This document shows positions 1 to 8,684 of a stretch of 58,857 bases of DNA, piece after piece. Numbering within the stretch: position 1 is the first letter of the stretch; each line of letters starts with the position of its first letter. The position numbers and the translations under genes were made by a program. The stretch spans positions 1-58,857 of the forward strand of contig JAPPGE010000090.1 in assembly GCA_028821455.1 (NCBI GenBank). The letters run 5' to 3'. The notes under the pieces are model-generated. The model did no database searches. It saw only the letters and a list, made by a program, of their open reading frames with translations, and was not told the origin of the DNA. This DNA is from a bacterium. GTDB lineage: Bacteria > Pseudomonadota > Alphaproteobacteria > SP197.

Positions 1-1551
1 CAAGGCGATCGGCGGTCCACGCGGCATAACCAGAGTGTCGGCATTACTGATGTTGGAATGATCGATCGGTGCGGCCTCGGGCTCCTGCCGGACGGTGAGG
101 TCGGCGCCGGTGCGCAGGATGCTGTCGAGCCCGCGATAGGTTCGCGAGCCGAGCTCCAGGGCGTAGCGGCAGGCGTCGTCGAAGCGCTCCGGCTCATGGC
201 CATTGGCCAGCCGCAGGACGCCGTAGCAAGAGCGGAAGCCGAACTCGGGATTGGGGCTGCGATCCAGGATCGCGACCACGAGGGCGAGGACATGGGGCCC
301 GATGTTGCGTGCGTTCTGTTCGAGCCGGGCGCGGGTGTCCTCGACGCCGGCGCGCTGGTGCTTCACGGGCTGATGTTCCCTGAGGGTGGTGGCGCGGCCC
401 CTCTTGTGACTCCGCAGGTGGCTGGCGATCTGCCGGCTGCGGTGGAAGACGTCGATCACCTGGCCGCGCAGACGGACGTCGACCTCCTTGCCGACATACT
501 GGTAGGGCACCGAGTAGAAGTGCCGGTCGATGGCGATGTGGTAATCGGGATGCACGGTGTTCTTGCGCCACACCGTGCGCTGCCAGCGCCGCTCCGGCAG
601 CGCCTTCATGTGCGGCAGATCGATGGTCTCGAAGCGCTCGCGGCGGTTCTCGCCGGTACCGTCGGCGTAGGGCCTGGCGTTGATCTTGCGGACCTGGGCG
701 GCGATCGCCCGGTTCAGCGATGCCAGGTCATGGAACACATGGTTGCGCAGGGGTGCGAGGATCCAGCGTTCGCCGTGCAGCACGCCATGCTCCACGAGCC
801 CCTTGTCGCGGGGCTTCTTGACGCGCGCCGGGAAGCCCCGGGCGCCGTAGTGTTTGAGCAGATCGGCGTAGGTCTCGTTCAGGATCGGCTCGTAGCGCGA
901 CGGCTTGATCACCGCCGGCTTGATGTTGTCGGGCACCACGACAGGGGGCGACCATCCCATGTCCTCGAAGCAGCGCACGTGGGAGGCGCACCAGTCGTCG
1001 ATCTTCTGGGTCAGCGTCGCCTCGGCATAGAGCCGGCCCGAGACGCCCATGGAGGCGATGAACACCTGCGCGGTGTGCTCCACGCCGTCGATCAGCAGCG
1101 GCACCGTCATGCCGGCGTAATCGACGAACAGCCGCTCGCCGGGACGGCGGTTCTGGCGCATCGTCACGCCCCGCCGCGGCCGCCAGTTGCGGAAGCGGCG
1201 GCACCAGGTGACATAGCTCATGCCGTCGGCATGCGTCTCGCGCCATTCCTCCCACAACAGCTTCAGCGTCATGCCGCGCCCGGACAGGTCCTTCTCGACC
1301 TTCGCCCAGTCCACGTCCACTGCCGGCGCAGCAGGCGCAACCGGATAGAGGGCCGCCTCCAGGGCCTCCTCGGTCAGTTCGCGGGCCTCCGGCCAACTCA
1401 GGCCCGCGGCGTCGAACCGTTCCAGGATCAACGCCACCGAGCGCCGCGCGATGCCGCAGTGCACCGCAATCATGCGGGCACTGCGGCCCTCGTCGAAGTG
1501 GTACGCAAGAGCCTTCTTCACCTTCCTCATCGGTAACCTTCCCCGTGCCAT
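1..1551 (-). CDS. istA: IS21-family transposase IstA, 3' end cut by window edge
   Basis: This is a DDE transposase that cuts and joins the IS ends, working with the AAA+ helper IstB. Translating the minus strand from an ATG at 1551 gives an uninterrupted frame of 517 codons that runs off position 1. Near the N-terminus is a helix-turn-helix-like stretch (AYHFDEGRSARMIAVHCGIA). An RNase-H-like core follows, with the expected acidic residues in FVDYAG, in VVPDNIK and in KGLVEHGV, and then the IstA C-terminal region. A purine-rich GAGG lies about 7 nt before the start; a second possible start is the ATG at 1530. The frame looks intact within the window. Whether it is active cannot be judged without istB and the left end. 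Confidence 0.88.
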   Translation of the reverse strand, partial: MARGRLPMRKVKKALAYHFDEGRSARMIAVHCGIARRSVALILERFDAAGLSWPEARELTEEALEAALYPVAPAAPAVDVDWAKVEKDLSGRGMTLKLLWEEWRETHADGMSYVTWCRRFRNWRPRRGVTMRQNRRPGERLFVDYAGMTVPLLIDGVEHTAQVFIASMGVSGRLYAEATLTQKIDDWCASHVRCFEDMGWSPPVVVPDNIKPAVIKPSRYEPILNETYADLLKHYGARGFPARVKKPRDKGLVEHGVLHGERWILAPLRNHVFHDLASLNRAIAAQVRKINARPYADGTGENRRERFETIDLPHMKALPERRWQRTVWRKNTVHPDYHIAIDRHFYSVPYQYVGKEVDVRLRGQVIDVFHRSRQIASHLRSHKRGRATTLREHQPVKHQRAGVEDTRARLEQNARNIGPHVLALVVAILDRSPNPEFGFRSCYGVLRLANGHEPERFDDACRYALELGSRTYRGLDSILRTGADLTVRQEPEAAPIDHSNISNADTLVMPRGPPIAL

Positions 1552-1633
1552 CCCTTCCCCCTCGGACTGATCGCGAAAGTCCAAAGGGGTAGGACAGCGC
1601 CCTGTGTCGTTCCAAAATCCGCCGCCCTAAGGG

Positions 1634-1709
1634 GTGGCTACTTTGGTGACACCGGGTGGCTACATTGAGTGATATTGGGTGGCTACTTTGCGTGAAACTC
1701 AGTGGCTAC
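1634..1709. repeat. Four tandem IS21 end repeats (transposase-binding sites)
   Basis: The octamer GTGGCTAC occurs at 1634-1641, 1656-1663, 1679-1686 and 1702-1709, spaced 22, 23 and 23 bp apart. Similar bases (GG before, TTTG after) extend some copies. Repeats of this kind at both termini are typical of IS21 elements and are bound by IstA. About two helical turns between copies would put all sites on one DNA face. Confidence 0.8.
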
Positions 1710-1725
1710 TCTCGCGATACTCCGC

Positions 1726-2218
1726 ACGTAGCGCATGAGCACCGCTTCGTAAGGGCAGCCGCCAGGCTCAGTCGACTGATCGACATCCCCTTTGGAGCCC
1801 GACACATTGCCCGCGGACCTCGGGCCATGGCCTCCGTGCCGACCACCTGGAGGCCCAGCAACCTTCATCCGTAACTCTCCAAATTTTCTCCGAAAATTCC
1901 CTAGTCTTGGGGAAGCGTGCGGGTACGCGGTTCGGCAATCTCTCACGACTGTGTCGAAGATGCCTTTGTTGCAGGCGCGATAGCGGGGGCTCATTGAGCG
2001 TGTTCTGGAACGCTTTCAATCGCGAGGGCTGCCAGTCGGCGGCTGCGGCTTCGCCAGCGGGGACCACGCCGGCCGTGCGGGGCGTGTTCGGGGCGTGCCC
2101 GGGGTGCGCGGGTGCGGGCCGTCGTTCTTCCAACGACGTGCCGGCCAGCCCGAGGGCGAAGCCGGCCGGAGCCTCTGTCGCACGTGCGGCATAGTCGGTC
2201 GTGGCACCGTAGTTCGTC
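1726..2218. other. Intergenic stretch without a convincing gene
   Basis: Between the IS end and the SulP gene I find no ORF with recognisable protein character, although several frames are open in this GC-rich DNA. The only structure I noted is a short inverted repeat around 1879-1896, AATTTTC-TCC-GAAAATT, in an otherwise AT-richer patch. Confidence 0.5.
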
Positions 2219-4411
2219 ATGCATCTTCTGGTTGAGCTATGGACCGATGTCCGATCCCTCAAGCTGTTCCCGGCTCTTGTCGCCGGAACCCTTTCGGGTG
2301 TGGTCTATGGCGTCAACTGTGCCGCTCTCGCGACAGTGATCTTTGCCGGCCCGCTATCGTCATTTGTCTTCCAGGGAACCGGCGCGCTGCTGTTCGGCAG
2401 CGTCGTATTCTGTCTGTCAGCTGCGTTGACGAGCGGTTTCAAAGGGGTGATCTCCGCCCCGCAGGAAGCGCCCGCGGTGATGCTGGGCGCACTCGGCGCC
2501 ACGGTCGCGGCGGCAGGTGTCGCGGGAGGGAGCGGCGACGCCTTGTTCATGACCATGATTGCATTGCTGGTCGTTGTCGGCGTGGTCGCGGGCCTGTGCT
2601 TTGTGGTGGTCGTATACTTCCGGATCGCCGACGTGTTCCGTTTCATCCCCTACACCATTTTGGCCGGCTTTCTCTCCGCGACGGGATGGATCGTGTGCGT
2701 TGCCGGTCTTTCGGCAATGACGGGCATAGCGCCGGCATGGGAGACGGCACTTCAATTCACTGAACCCGTCATGCTCTGGAAGTGGGGTCCGGGTGCAGTC
2801 TACGGCCTCGCCCTGTTTCTCATCATGAGACGCCGGAACAGGTTCCTGATCGTGGTGGCGAGCATTGTGCTCGCCGTCGCGTTGTTTCATCTGAGCCTGA
2901 TCTTGCTCGGTATCTCTGTCGAGGACGCGAGAACCGCGGGACTGCTGATGTCGGGGATGCAGGAACGGGGCTTGTGGCCCGCCTTCCGGGTTAGTGACCT
3001 GGCGCAGGTGGATTGGAACGTCATAGCGGCACAGACCCCGAGCGTACTGGCTGCGACCGTGGTGGCGCTGCTCACTCTGGTGATGCATTTGAACAGCTTG
3101 GAGCTGGCCAGCGGTGAGGAGTTGGACATCGACAAGGAGTTCCGGATTACGGGACTGGCCGGAGCGGTCGCCAGCCTGGGAGGCTGCTCGCCTGGATGTC
3201 ATATGGCCGGCGGTTCCCTGCTCAACCGGAAGCTTGGTGCCGACACACGGCTGACCGGGGTTGTCGCGGCCTTCGTGATGGGCGTGTTCCTGTTTTTCGG
3301 CAGTGAGCTTCTGGTGGCGCTCCCGGTCGCGGTGATTGGAGGGTTGTTGATTTTCTTCGGTCTCGGAATGCTCTACGACTGGCTGTTCGACCTACGCAAA
3401 CGGCTGCATTGGGCGGACAGTGCGGTTGTTCTGCTAATATTTCTGACCATCGCACTCTTCGGGTTTGTCGTCGGCGTGGTCGTCGGACTGGCCACAACGA
3501 CCGTCTTGCTGGTTATCCGTCTCGCCGGAACGGATGTAGTCGAAGCCGAACTCACCGGGCGCGATATCCACAGCATCAGGATTCGCTCCGTCCCGGAGAG
3601 CGCCATTCTGCTGGATCGAGGAGACCGGATACGAGTCTATCGGTTGCGCGGCTATGTATTTTTCGGGAGCGCCCACTTCCTGGTGAACCGTATCAGGCGG
3701 CAACTGAACGCTACTCCGCCGCCCGCCTGCATCCTGCTGGACTGCGCTGCGGTAATCGATTTCGACCTCTCCGCTGTCAACGCACTGACCGGGTTGGTCC
3801 GCCTGGCGGATCCCTGCCGGACACGAGTGGTGTTCAGCTCGGCATCGGCGCGGATAGGGGACAATCTGCGGCGTAACCTTCCTTCCGACATCTGGAACAG
3901 GCTGCTGTTCGAGACGGACCTCGACCGTGGGCTGGAACGTTGCGAGGATATCCTGTTCGCTGCGGAACAGTCGGGTACGCCCGACGAGAACGCGAAGTCA
4001 CGCAGCGATCTCCTGGAGCGCATCGCCGACGAATTGGACCGATATCTGAGCGAACAGTCCTTCTTTGAAGAGACGATGGACCGTCTGGAACCCTGGCTGG
4101 AGCCGCGGGAGTACGAGGCCGGCGAGACGCTCTTCATGCAGGGCGACGTACGCGAGGGCCTGCATGTTGTGGTCAGGGGCCGGGTCTCTGTCTACGACGC
4201 CAAGGGTGTACGGCTCTTTCAGGCTGGCGCCGGTCATGTGATCGCGCGCCATGCCACCTTCAGCTCCAAGCCGTCCCAGACCTCCGCTGTCGCGGAGGTA
4301 ACCTGCCGGACGATGATGCTCACACCGATTGCAAGGCTTGTGATGGAAAAGAACGATCCGGAACTAAGCCTTCAGCTGTACGGCTATCTCCTCGGAGCCC
4401 AGGATGGGTGA
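2219..4411 (+). CDS. SulP/SLC26-family anion transporter with STAS and cyclic-nucleotide-binding domains
   Basis: This is an inner-membrane transporter of the SulP family (sulfate, bicarbonate or other anions; the substrate is not predictable). Residues 1 to about 440 hold the hydrophobic core, with many membrane segments and the family-typical stretch SAPQEAPAVMLGAL early on. A STAS domain follows at about 455-560 (ILLDCAAVIDFDLSAVNAL). Residues about 615-720 form a cNMP-binding-like domain (YEAGETLFMQGDVREGLHVV, then a short beta roll). At 730 residues it is longer than plain SulP proteins, which accounts for the extra domain. The ATG at 2219 has no clear ribosome-binding site, so the start is uncertain. 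The gene stands alone between the IS element and the minus-strand M24 operon. Confidence 0.85.
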   Translation: MHLLVELWTDVRSLKLFPALVAGTLSGVVYGVNCAALATVIFAGPLSSFVFQGTGALLFGSVVFCLSAALTSGFKGVISAPQEAPAVMLGALGATVAAAGVAGGSGDALFMTMIALLVVVGVVAGLCFVVVVYFRIADVFRFIPYTILAGFLSATGWIVCVAGLSAMTGIAPAWETALQFTEPVMLWKWGPGAVYGLALFLIMRRRNRFLIVVASIVLAVALFHLSLILLGISVEDARTAGLLMSGMQERGLWPAFRVSDLAQVDWNVIAAQTPSVLAATVVALLTLVMHLNSLELASGEELDIDKEFRITGLAGAVASLGGCSPGCHMAGGSLLNRKLGADTRLTGVVAAFVMGVFLFFGSELLVALPVAVIGGLLIFFGLGMLYDWLFDLRKRLHWADSAVVLLIFLTIALFGFVVGVVVGLATTTVLLVIRLAGTDVVEAELTGRDIHSIRIRSVPESAILLDRGDRIRVYRLRGYVFFGSAHFLVNRIRRQLNATPPPACILLDCAAVIDFDLSAVNALTGLVRLADPCRTRVVFSSASARIGDNLRRNLPSDIWNRLLFETDLDRGLERCEDILFAAEQSGTPDENAKSRSDLLERIADELDRYLSEQSFFEETMDRLEPWLEPREYEAGETLFMQGDVREGLHVVVRGRVSVYDAKGVRLFQAGAGHVIARHATFSSKPSQTSAVAEVTCRTMMLTPIARLVMEKNDPELSLQLYGYLLGAQDG

Positions 4412-4954
4412 ATCAAACATCACAAAGTCAGCCGAGTGTCGTCGAGCTTTGCGCACAAACATCGTGGACGACGCGACAGCGTCGCAAGGGCGGCAAGCAT
4501 GCAGTTGACGGAACGGAAGGCTGTTCCAAGAAACTCTCTTGAAGCAGCCTGCATCCTCAAGACGCCAGCGGACAACATGCAGTTTTACGCAGGCTGGGCA
4601 GCCACACATGACTCGGATTTCGCTCGACCGCGCGGATATGCGGTACCGGTCGAGGCGGCCGCAGTCTACAGGGCCAATGCCAATCCGGAGGCCGGGCTGG
4701 TTCTGCGGCACCGGGTTGGTGGCCGAAGCGATGTCGGGACGGCCGCGCTCGACGAACTGGTTCGCGTGGCGGCGAGGGCCGCCTGCCGGACCAGAAACGG
4801 GCCGAATTCTACGGCGAACCAGCTCGCGTAGAGGGCGTAGAAGTCTGGAGCAGGTATTGCGTCCAGACGAGTTCGGAGTGCGCGCCACGCTGGTTCCTGA
4901 GGTCCGACAGAGCCCGGTGGATGGTTTGCATCGTCCCGCACACTTGCACCAGGT
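4412..4954. other. Intergenic stretch without a convincing gene
   Basis: This lies between the convergent SulP and M24 genes. No ORF here resembles a family I know. One minus-strand frame around 4770-4910 gives a short protein-like run (LDAIPAPDFYALYASWFAVE) without a start or a plausible continuation, so it may be a gene remnant or chance. Confidence 0.4.
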
Positions 4955-6169
4955 TCATACGGTGACAATGGTCCGCGGCAGTGTGGAGAGGACCTCAAGG
5001 CCTTTGTCGGTGACGAGGAAGCTCTCGATCCAGGCGGCGCCGGATCCGCCGGGCCAGTCCTCCCAGACATCGAACTGGTTCTCCAGATTGAACACCTGGC
5101 CTGGCTCCAAGGTGCGGTCTCCCAGGTTGTGGCGGGGGCTGAGCCAGTGACTGCCGCACCAGTCCGGGGGCACGGCGATGCCGAGAGAGTAGCCGCCGAC
5201 AAACCACACCCACTGCCTCAGTCCGGCGCGGTCGGTGTAGTCGTCCGCCACCTCCTGGACCTTCGAGACCGGATCGCCGGGTCCGCATGCCTCTATGACG
5301 GCGTCCATGCAGCCGGCGGACGTCGTCATCAAGTTTGTCCAGCGCGCGTCGGGCTCGCCCAGTGAATACGTGCGGTTGAGGTTGACGTGGTAGCGGTGGA
5401 GGCAGCCGCAGAAATCGAGAAACACCAGGTCTCCCTTCCTGATGCGGCGGTGCTGCGGAGGGCTGTGGTGGGTGCCGGCACGCGGGCCCGTGCCCACCAT
5501 GGTGCGGATTCCGGGGTAGCCGCCTCCTGCCTTCATCATGGTCGAGGCGACGACGGCCTCGAGTTCGGTCTCCATCACGCCTTCGGCAATGGCGTCACGG
5601 GCCGCTGCCATGGCCTCGTCGGCAATGGCGGCCGCCCGCTTCATCACGGCGACCTCCGCCGGCGACTTCACGAAGCGCAGTTCCTCGACGAGGAACGAGG
5701 CGTCTTCCACCGTCGCTCCTCCGGCTTCGAGGACCGTCTTGAGCGTGTCGCTGGTCCGGCCGTGCGGGGCATAGGCCCAGGGCTGTATGCCGACTCTCGC
5801 CGAGGCGAGGCCGAAGTCGGCAAGGGCTCCGGCGACCTGGCGGCATTCGCTCTCCACGGATTCGTGATTGAGCCAGCACACGTCGCGAATCTCCGGCGTG
5901 GTGGTAATGATCGTCGTGTGGCCGCGGCCGTCGAAGAATAGCGTGTCGTCGCTGCCGGCGCGCACCAGGAGCCCCGTCAGGTTCTCGAGGTGATACCAGA
6001 TCATGTCGTAGCCGGTGAGCCACGTAAGATCGGCCGGGTTGGTGACAAAGACGGCCTCGAGACCGGCCTCGGTCATCGCCTGCCTCGTGCGTTCCCGGCG
6101 CCGGGAATACTCGTCTGCTGAGAAAGGCTGGTCCCAGTCGATCTGTTGGCGCAGGTAGGTCTGGATCAT
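4955..6169 (-). CDS. Creatinase/DoeA-like M24-family hydrolase
   Basis: It has the two-domain 'pita-bread' fold of Xaa-Pro aminopeptidase and creatinase relatives: N-terminal domain about 1-165, catalytic domain about 170-400, 404 residues. Most metal ligands of true aminopeptidases are altered. Asp252 is kept (LDFCG), but the second Asp is Asn263 (NLNRT) and the GHGIG His is replaced in GYSLG (Tyr327); Glu363 and Glu382 remain. This pattern, with PPDW after GYSLG, fits the non-metallo C-N hydrolases such as creatinase and ectoine hydrolase better than a peptidase. I chose the ATG at 6169 because GGAG lies 6 nt upstream; a longer frame from 6241 would overlap the next gene. It is last in an operon with PhyH and XRE-cupin genes. 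Substrate unknown, probably a small amidine or amide. Confidence 0.8.
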   Translation of the reverse strand: MIQTYLRQQIDWDQPFSADEYSRRRERTRQAMTEAGLEAVFVTNPADLTWLTGYDMIWYHLENLTGLLVRAGSDDTLFFDGRGHTTIITTTPEIRDVCWLNHESVESECRQVAGALADFGLASARVGIQPWAYAPHGRTSDTLKTVLEAGGATVEDASFLVEELRFVKSPAEVAVMKRAAAIADEAMAAARDAIAEGVMETELEAVVASTMMKAGGGYPGIRTMVGTGPRAGTHHSPPQHRRIRKGDLVFLDFCGCLHRYHVNLNRTYSLGEPDARWTNLMTTSAGCMDAVIEACGPGDPVSKVQEVADDYTDRAGLRQWVWFVGGYSLGIAVPPDWCGSHWLSPRHNLGDRTLEPGQVFNLENQFDVWEDWPGGSGAAWIESFLVTDKGLEVLSTLPRTIVTV

Positions 6170-6219
6170 GGCGTGCTCCGGGAGCAGGTGGTGGATGAGG
6201 ATCGGTGTTGCCGGCGAGG

Positions 6220-7056
6220 TCAGTCGGACCGCCAGCCCCACATCTCGCCGCCCTTGAGGTCGCCTAGAGGCACGCGGCCGCGATCGGTGGGATAGTAGCC
6301 GAGCAGGCCGCCGTACACATTGTATCCCATGAGGCGCTGCAGGTGTTCCGGCAGGGCGGCGGCGGTGGCGCGCGGAACGGCCAGAAAGTGGTTTACTTCC
6401 TGGCGCAGCCAGCCGAGGCAGTAGGTGTTGATGAGACCGGCACGGGGTCGCCGATCATGGTTCGCGCCGCCGCCATGCCATACGGATCCGAGATAGAAGA
6501 GTGCCGATCCCTTCGGCATCTCGGCCGCCAGCACCTCATCGTCAGGCTCGGGAGAGCGCCACGGTGGCCAACGGTGGCTCTCCGGGACAAGCCGGGTCGC
6601 TCCGTTGAGGTCGGTGAAGTCCTCGAGGGCCCACATGACCGAGACCTGCAACTCGATGCCGGGGATCTGGACGGGATAAATCGTGTCATCGCGATGCAGA
6701 ACCTGCGTGGTCTCGCCGGGATGGATCTCGATGGCCGTGCAGCTGCCGATGAGATAGGAGGTGCAGTGGTCGAGGAGAATGGCGTCAAGTACACGCATCA
6801 TGCCGCGGTGACCGACGATGCCGGCGGATGCCGGCGAAATGTCGAGGACTGAATTGACGCGCAAGGTGGTGTAGCCGTTGAAGTCGCTCTCGATGGATCG
6901 GCCGACCTGGTCGAAAGGTTCCCGCAGGTCGTGCCGCACCTCATCGGCGACAGCGTCGTCGACATAGTTCTCGACGATGGCCGCACCATCGCGCCGGATC
7001 GCCTCGACGATCTCGGGCACCGGGGCATCGCCGTTGAACCGTTCGAGCCCGGACAT
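6220..7056 (-). CDS. Phytanoyl-CoA dioxygenase (PhyH) family protein
   Basis: This is a predicted Fe(II)/2-oxoglutarate-dependent oxygenase of 278 residues. The iron triad is visible: His121 and Asp123 in VLHRDDTIYP, and His194 in SVWHGGGAN. Arg205, about eleven residues later, is placed to hold 2-oxoglutarate. The double-stranded beta-helix core spans about 60-215. The ATG at 7056 follows GGGAGG at short spacing; an ATG at 7092 is possible but would overlap the upstream gene by 26 bp. It is cotranscribed with the XRE-cupin regulator upstream and the creatinase-like hydrolase downstream, so it probably hydroxylates the same small metabolite or a precursor of it. It does not look like ectoine hydroxylase EctD. 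Confidence 0.85.
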   Translation of the reverse strand: MSGLERFNGDAPVPEIVEAIRRDGAAIVENYVDDAVADEVRHDLREPFDQVGRSIESDFNGYTTLRVNSVLDISPASAGIVGHRGMMRVLDAILLDHCTSYLIGSCTAIEIHPGETTQVLHRDDTIYPVQIPGIELQVSVMWALEDFTDLNGATRLVPESHRWPPWRSPEPDDEVLAAEMPKGSALFYLGSVWHGGGANHDRRPRAGLINTYCLGWLRQEVNHFLAVPRATAAALPEHLQRLMGYNVYGGLLGYYPTDRGRVPLGDLKGGEMWGWRSD

Positions 7057-7066
7057 GTGCCTCCCG

Positions 7067-7702
7067 TCACTTCCCTGGCCGGGGATAGACAATGACCGAA
7101 AGAAACCTGATCGGCAACCGAATCAGTGTCTCGGGCCCGTGCGGGGCATCGGCGTCAAAGAAGAGAGAATCGCCGACCTCCATCCGGTAGCTGGTTCCGG
7201 CATGACGGTAGACCATGGCCCCCTCGACGACATAGAGGAACTCCTGGCCGTCGTGCTGGAACACGGGAAAGACCTCGGACTCGTGGGTCAGGGTGATCAT
7301 GTAGGGTTCGACGGCAACCTCCTTGTGGACGCTGTGACCGAGCAGGGCGTACTGGTGGCCGGCGCGCGTTCCGCGGCGTTCGATCTTGAGGCCCTCTCCC
7401 GCCTTGACGTGACTGGCGTCTCGCTGTTCCTCGAAGCTCTGGAAGAGTGCGGTAAACGGGACATTGAGGGCGCCGACCAGGCGCTGCAGGGTGCCCAGCG
7501 ATGGCGATGTGTGACCGTTCTCGATCTTCGAGAGCATGCCGGACGACAGGCCGGCCTGAGCCGCGAGTTCCGTCACGGTCATGCCGAGTTGCCGCCGGTG
7601 GTGGCGGATCTGGTTGCCGATGGAGGCCTCGAGATCGCGGTCCCCCCGGGTGACGGCGTGAGGATCCTGGTCGAGGACTGCAGGAGGCTCATTGTCCGGC
7701 AT
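7067..7702 (-). CDS. XRE-family transcriptional regulator with C-terminal cupin domain
   Basis: 211 residues. An XRE helix-turn-helix sits at about 28-85 (TVTELAAQAGLSSGMLSKIE is the typical recognition region) and a cupin barrel at about 115-205 (FPVFQHDGQEFLYVVEGAMV). In this family the cupin senses a small ligand and the HTH binds the promoter. It is first of three same-strand genes, ending 10 bp before the PhyH start, so it is most simply the local regulator of the PhyH/M24 operon, likely autoregulated. Confidence 0.88.
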   Translation of the reverse strand: MPDNEPPAVLDQDPHAVTRGDRDLEASIGNQIRHHRRQLGMTVTELAAQAGLSSGMLSKIENGHTSPSLGTLQRLVGALNVPFTALFQSFEEQRDASHVKAGEGLKIERRGTRAGHQYALLGHSVHKEVAVEPYMITLTHESEVFPVFQHDGQEFLYVVEGAMVYRHAGTSYRMEVGDSLFFDADAPHGPETLIRLPIRFLSVIVYPRPGK

Positions 7703-7713
7703 GGGATCGCATC

Positions 7714-7935
7714 CTACAGTGTGTCGTCATCGAGATGCCCGGCCCCCAGGATCACCGCCACGGGCCCCGTGCCGTCATGGCGCACCATGAAGTGGACGGC
7801 CATGCCGGGAGCAATGGCACCCAGTCTGGCACGGGTTGTGCGATCGACATCGAACACCATGTCGCCGCCGCCGTCGACCGGGCGCACGAAGCCGTAGGAC
7901 CGTTCTGGCCTTAACCAGACGATGTGACCGTTCAT
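7714..7935 (-). CDS. Small cold-shock-domain-like protein
   Basis: 73 residues, starting at the ATG at 7935 inside a longer open frame. The sequence GHIVWLRPERSYGFVRPVDG resembles the nucleic-acid-binding strands of cold-shock proteins (GTVKWFNPEKGFGFI), with the RNP1-like YGFV, and the length fits a single CSD. The C-terminus is unusual, ending in LDDDTL. It ends 11 bp before the XRE-cupin gene on the same strand and could share its transcript. It is divergent from rimP. Confidence 0.7.
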   Translation of the reverse strand: MNGHIVWLRPERSYGFVRPVDGGGDMVFDVDRTTRARLGAIAPGMAVHFMVRHDGTGPVAVILGAGHLDDDTL

Positions 7936-8088
7936 GAACGAGACACATGCGGGGGCGGCGTGCCGGGTGTCAAGAGGCAGGATGTGCGGAATTCGCTTGC
8001 TCTCGGCGGCATCCTCGCTACACTCGGCGCGCTTCGGGGGATGTGGTTCTCCGGAGTGGCCGGGGCGTGGGCCTGAGGTGTCCGCGCG

Positions 8089-8094
8089 TATACT
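8089..8094 (+). promoter_or_regulatory. Possible -10 element for the rimP-nusA operon
   Basis: TATACT lies 53 nt before the rimP GTG start in the divergent intergenic region. No good -35 hexamer is seen at 16-18 bp, so this is a weak candidate. Confidence 0.3.
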
Positions 8095-8146
8095 CAAACC
8101 ATAAGGATGGAGCGGCGTCGAGGCGCCCCCGGCGCGTCCCTGACGT

Positions 8147-8680
8147 GTGGCAGTTGTGGAGGACACGACACTGGAGGACAGGCTCGAAAGTCTGATCGCA
8201 CCGAGCGTGGCGAGCATCGGCTTCAGCCTTGTGCGGGTGAAGATGTTCAACCGCCGGGGCAGGATTCTGCAGGTCATGATCGAGCGTGCCGACGGTGACA
8301 GCGCGACGATCGACGACTGCGCCATGGTGAGCCGCCTTGTGAGTGCCCATCTCGATGCCGAAGATCCGGTTTCGGGAGCCTACGACCTTGAGGTGAGTTC
8401 CACCGGCATTGACCGTCCTCTGGTCCGCCGGGAGGATTTCAGCCGGTTCGCCGGTTTCGAGGCGACGGCTTCCATCGATCCGCCACTCGACGGCAGGAGG
8501 CGATTCCAGGGCCGCCTCGCCGGCATGGCCGACGACAACGTGCAGATGGAGCAGTCTCCCGGCTCAATCGTCAGCCTGCCGTTTGCCAGTATTGTCGACG
8601 CGAAACTTGTCCTCAATGACGAACTGATCAGGGAAACGGCGCAGCCGGTCGGCGAACCGGCTGGGGCCGAAGCGGGATAG
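8147..8680 (+). CDS. rimP: Ribosome maturation factor RimP
   Basis: This is a cytoplasmic factor for 30S subunit maturation, 177 residues. The N-terminal domain (IGFSLVRVKMF, then VMIERADGDSATIDDCAMVS) and the strongly conserved LEVSSTGIDRPLVRREDF segment identify it. The start is GTG at 8147; another in-frame GTG lies at 8156. It opens the classic operon: nusA starts 4 nt after its stop. Confidence 0.93.
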   Translation: MAVVEDTTLEDRLESLIAPSVASIGFSLVRVKMFNRRGRILQVMIERADGDSATIDDCAMVSRLVSAHLDAEDPVSGAYDLEVSSTGIDRPLVRREDFSRFAGFEATASIDPPLDGRRRFQGRLAGMADDNVQMEQSPGSIVSLPFASIVDAKLVLNDELIRETAQPVGEPAGAEAG

Positions 8681-8684
8681 GATC

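Larger units (their letters stand above)
1..1725 (-). mobile_element. IS21-family insertion sequence, right part (left end outside window)
   Basis: The element is recognised from an IstA-type transposase reading leftwards and from a cluster of short repeats just upstream of it, which is the usual architecture of an IS21 end. The helper ATPase gene istB would lie beyond the left edge. The outer boundary is approximate: the last repeat ends at 1709, and no target duplication can be tested because the other end is missing. Confidence 0.8.

Noticed and set aside
58..1536. 492-codon plus-strand frame at the left edge
   Set aside because: The minus strand in the same place encodes IstA with complete motifs; the plus frame is its complement.
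1634..1709. Short direct repeats considered as a CRISPR-like array
   Set aside because: The unit is only 8-10 conserved bases with about 13-bp gaps, and it lies at an IS21 end, where such repeats are expected.
4770..4910. Minus-strand protein-like run between the SulP and M24 genes
   Set aside because: No start, no family match, and the resemblance to coding sequence is only compositional.
6220..7092. Longer start for the PhyH gene at 7092
   Set aside because: It would overlap the upstream regulator gene by 26 bp; the ATG at 7056 has GGGAGG directly before it and matches the family N-terminus.
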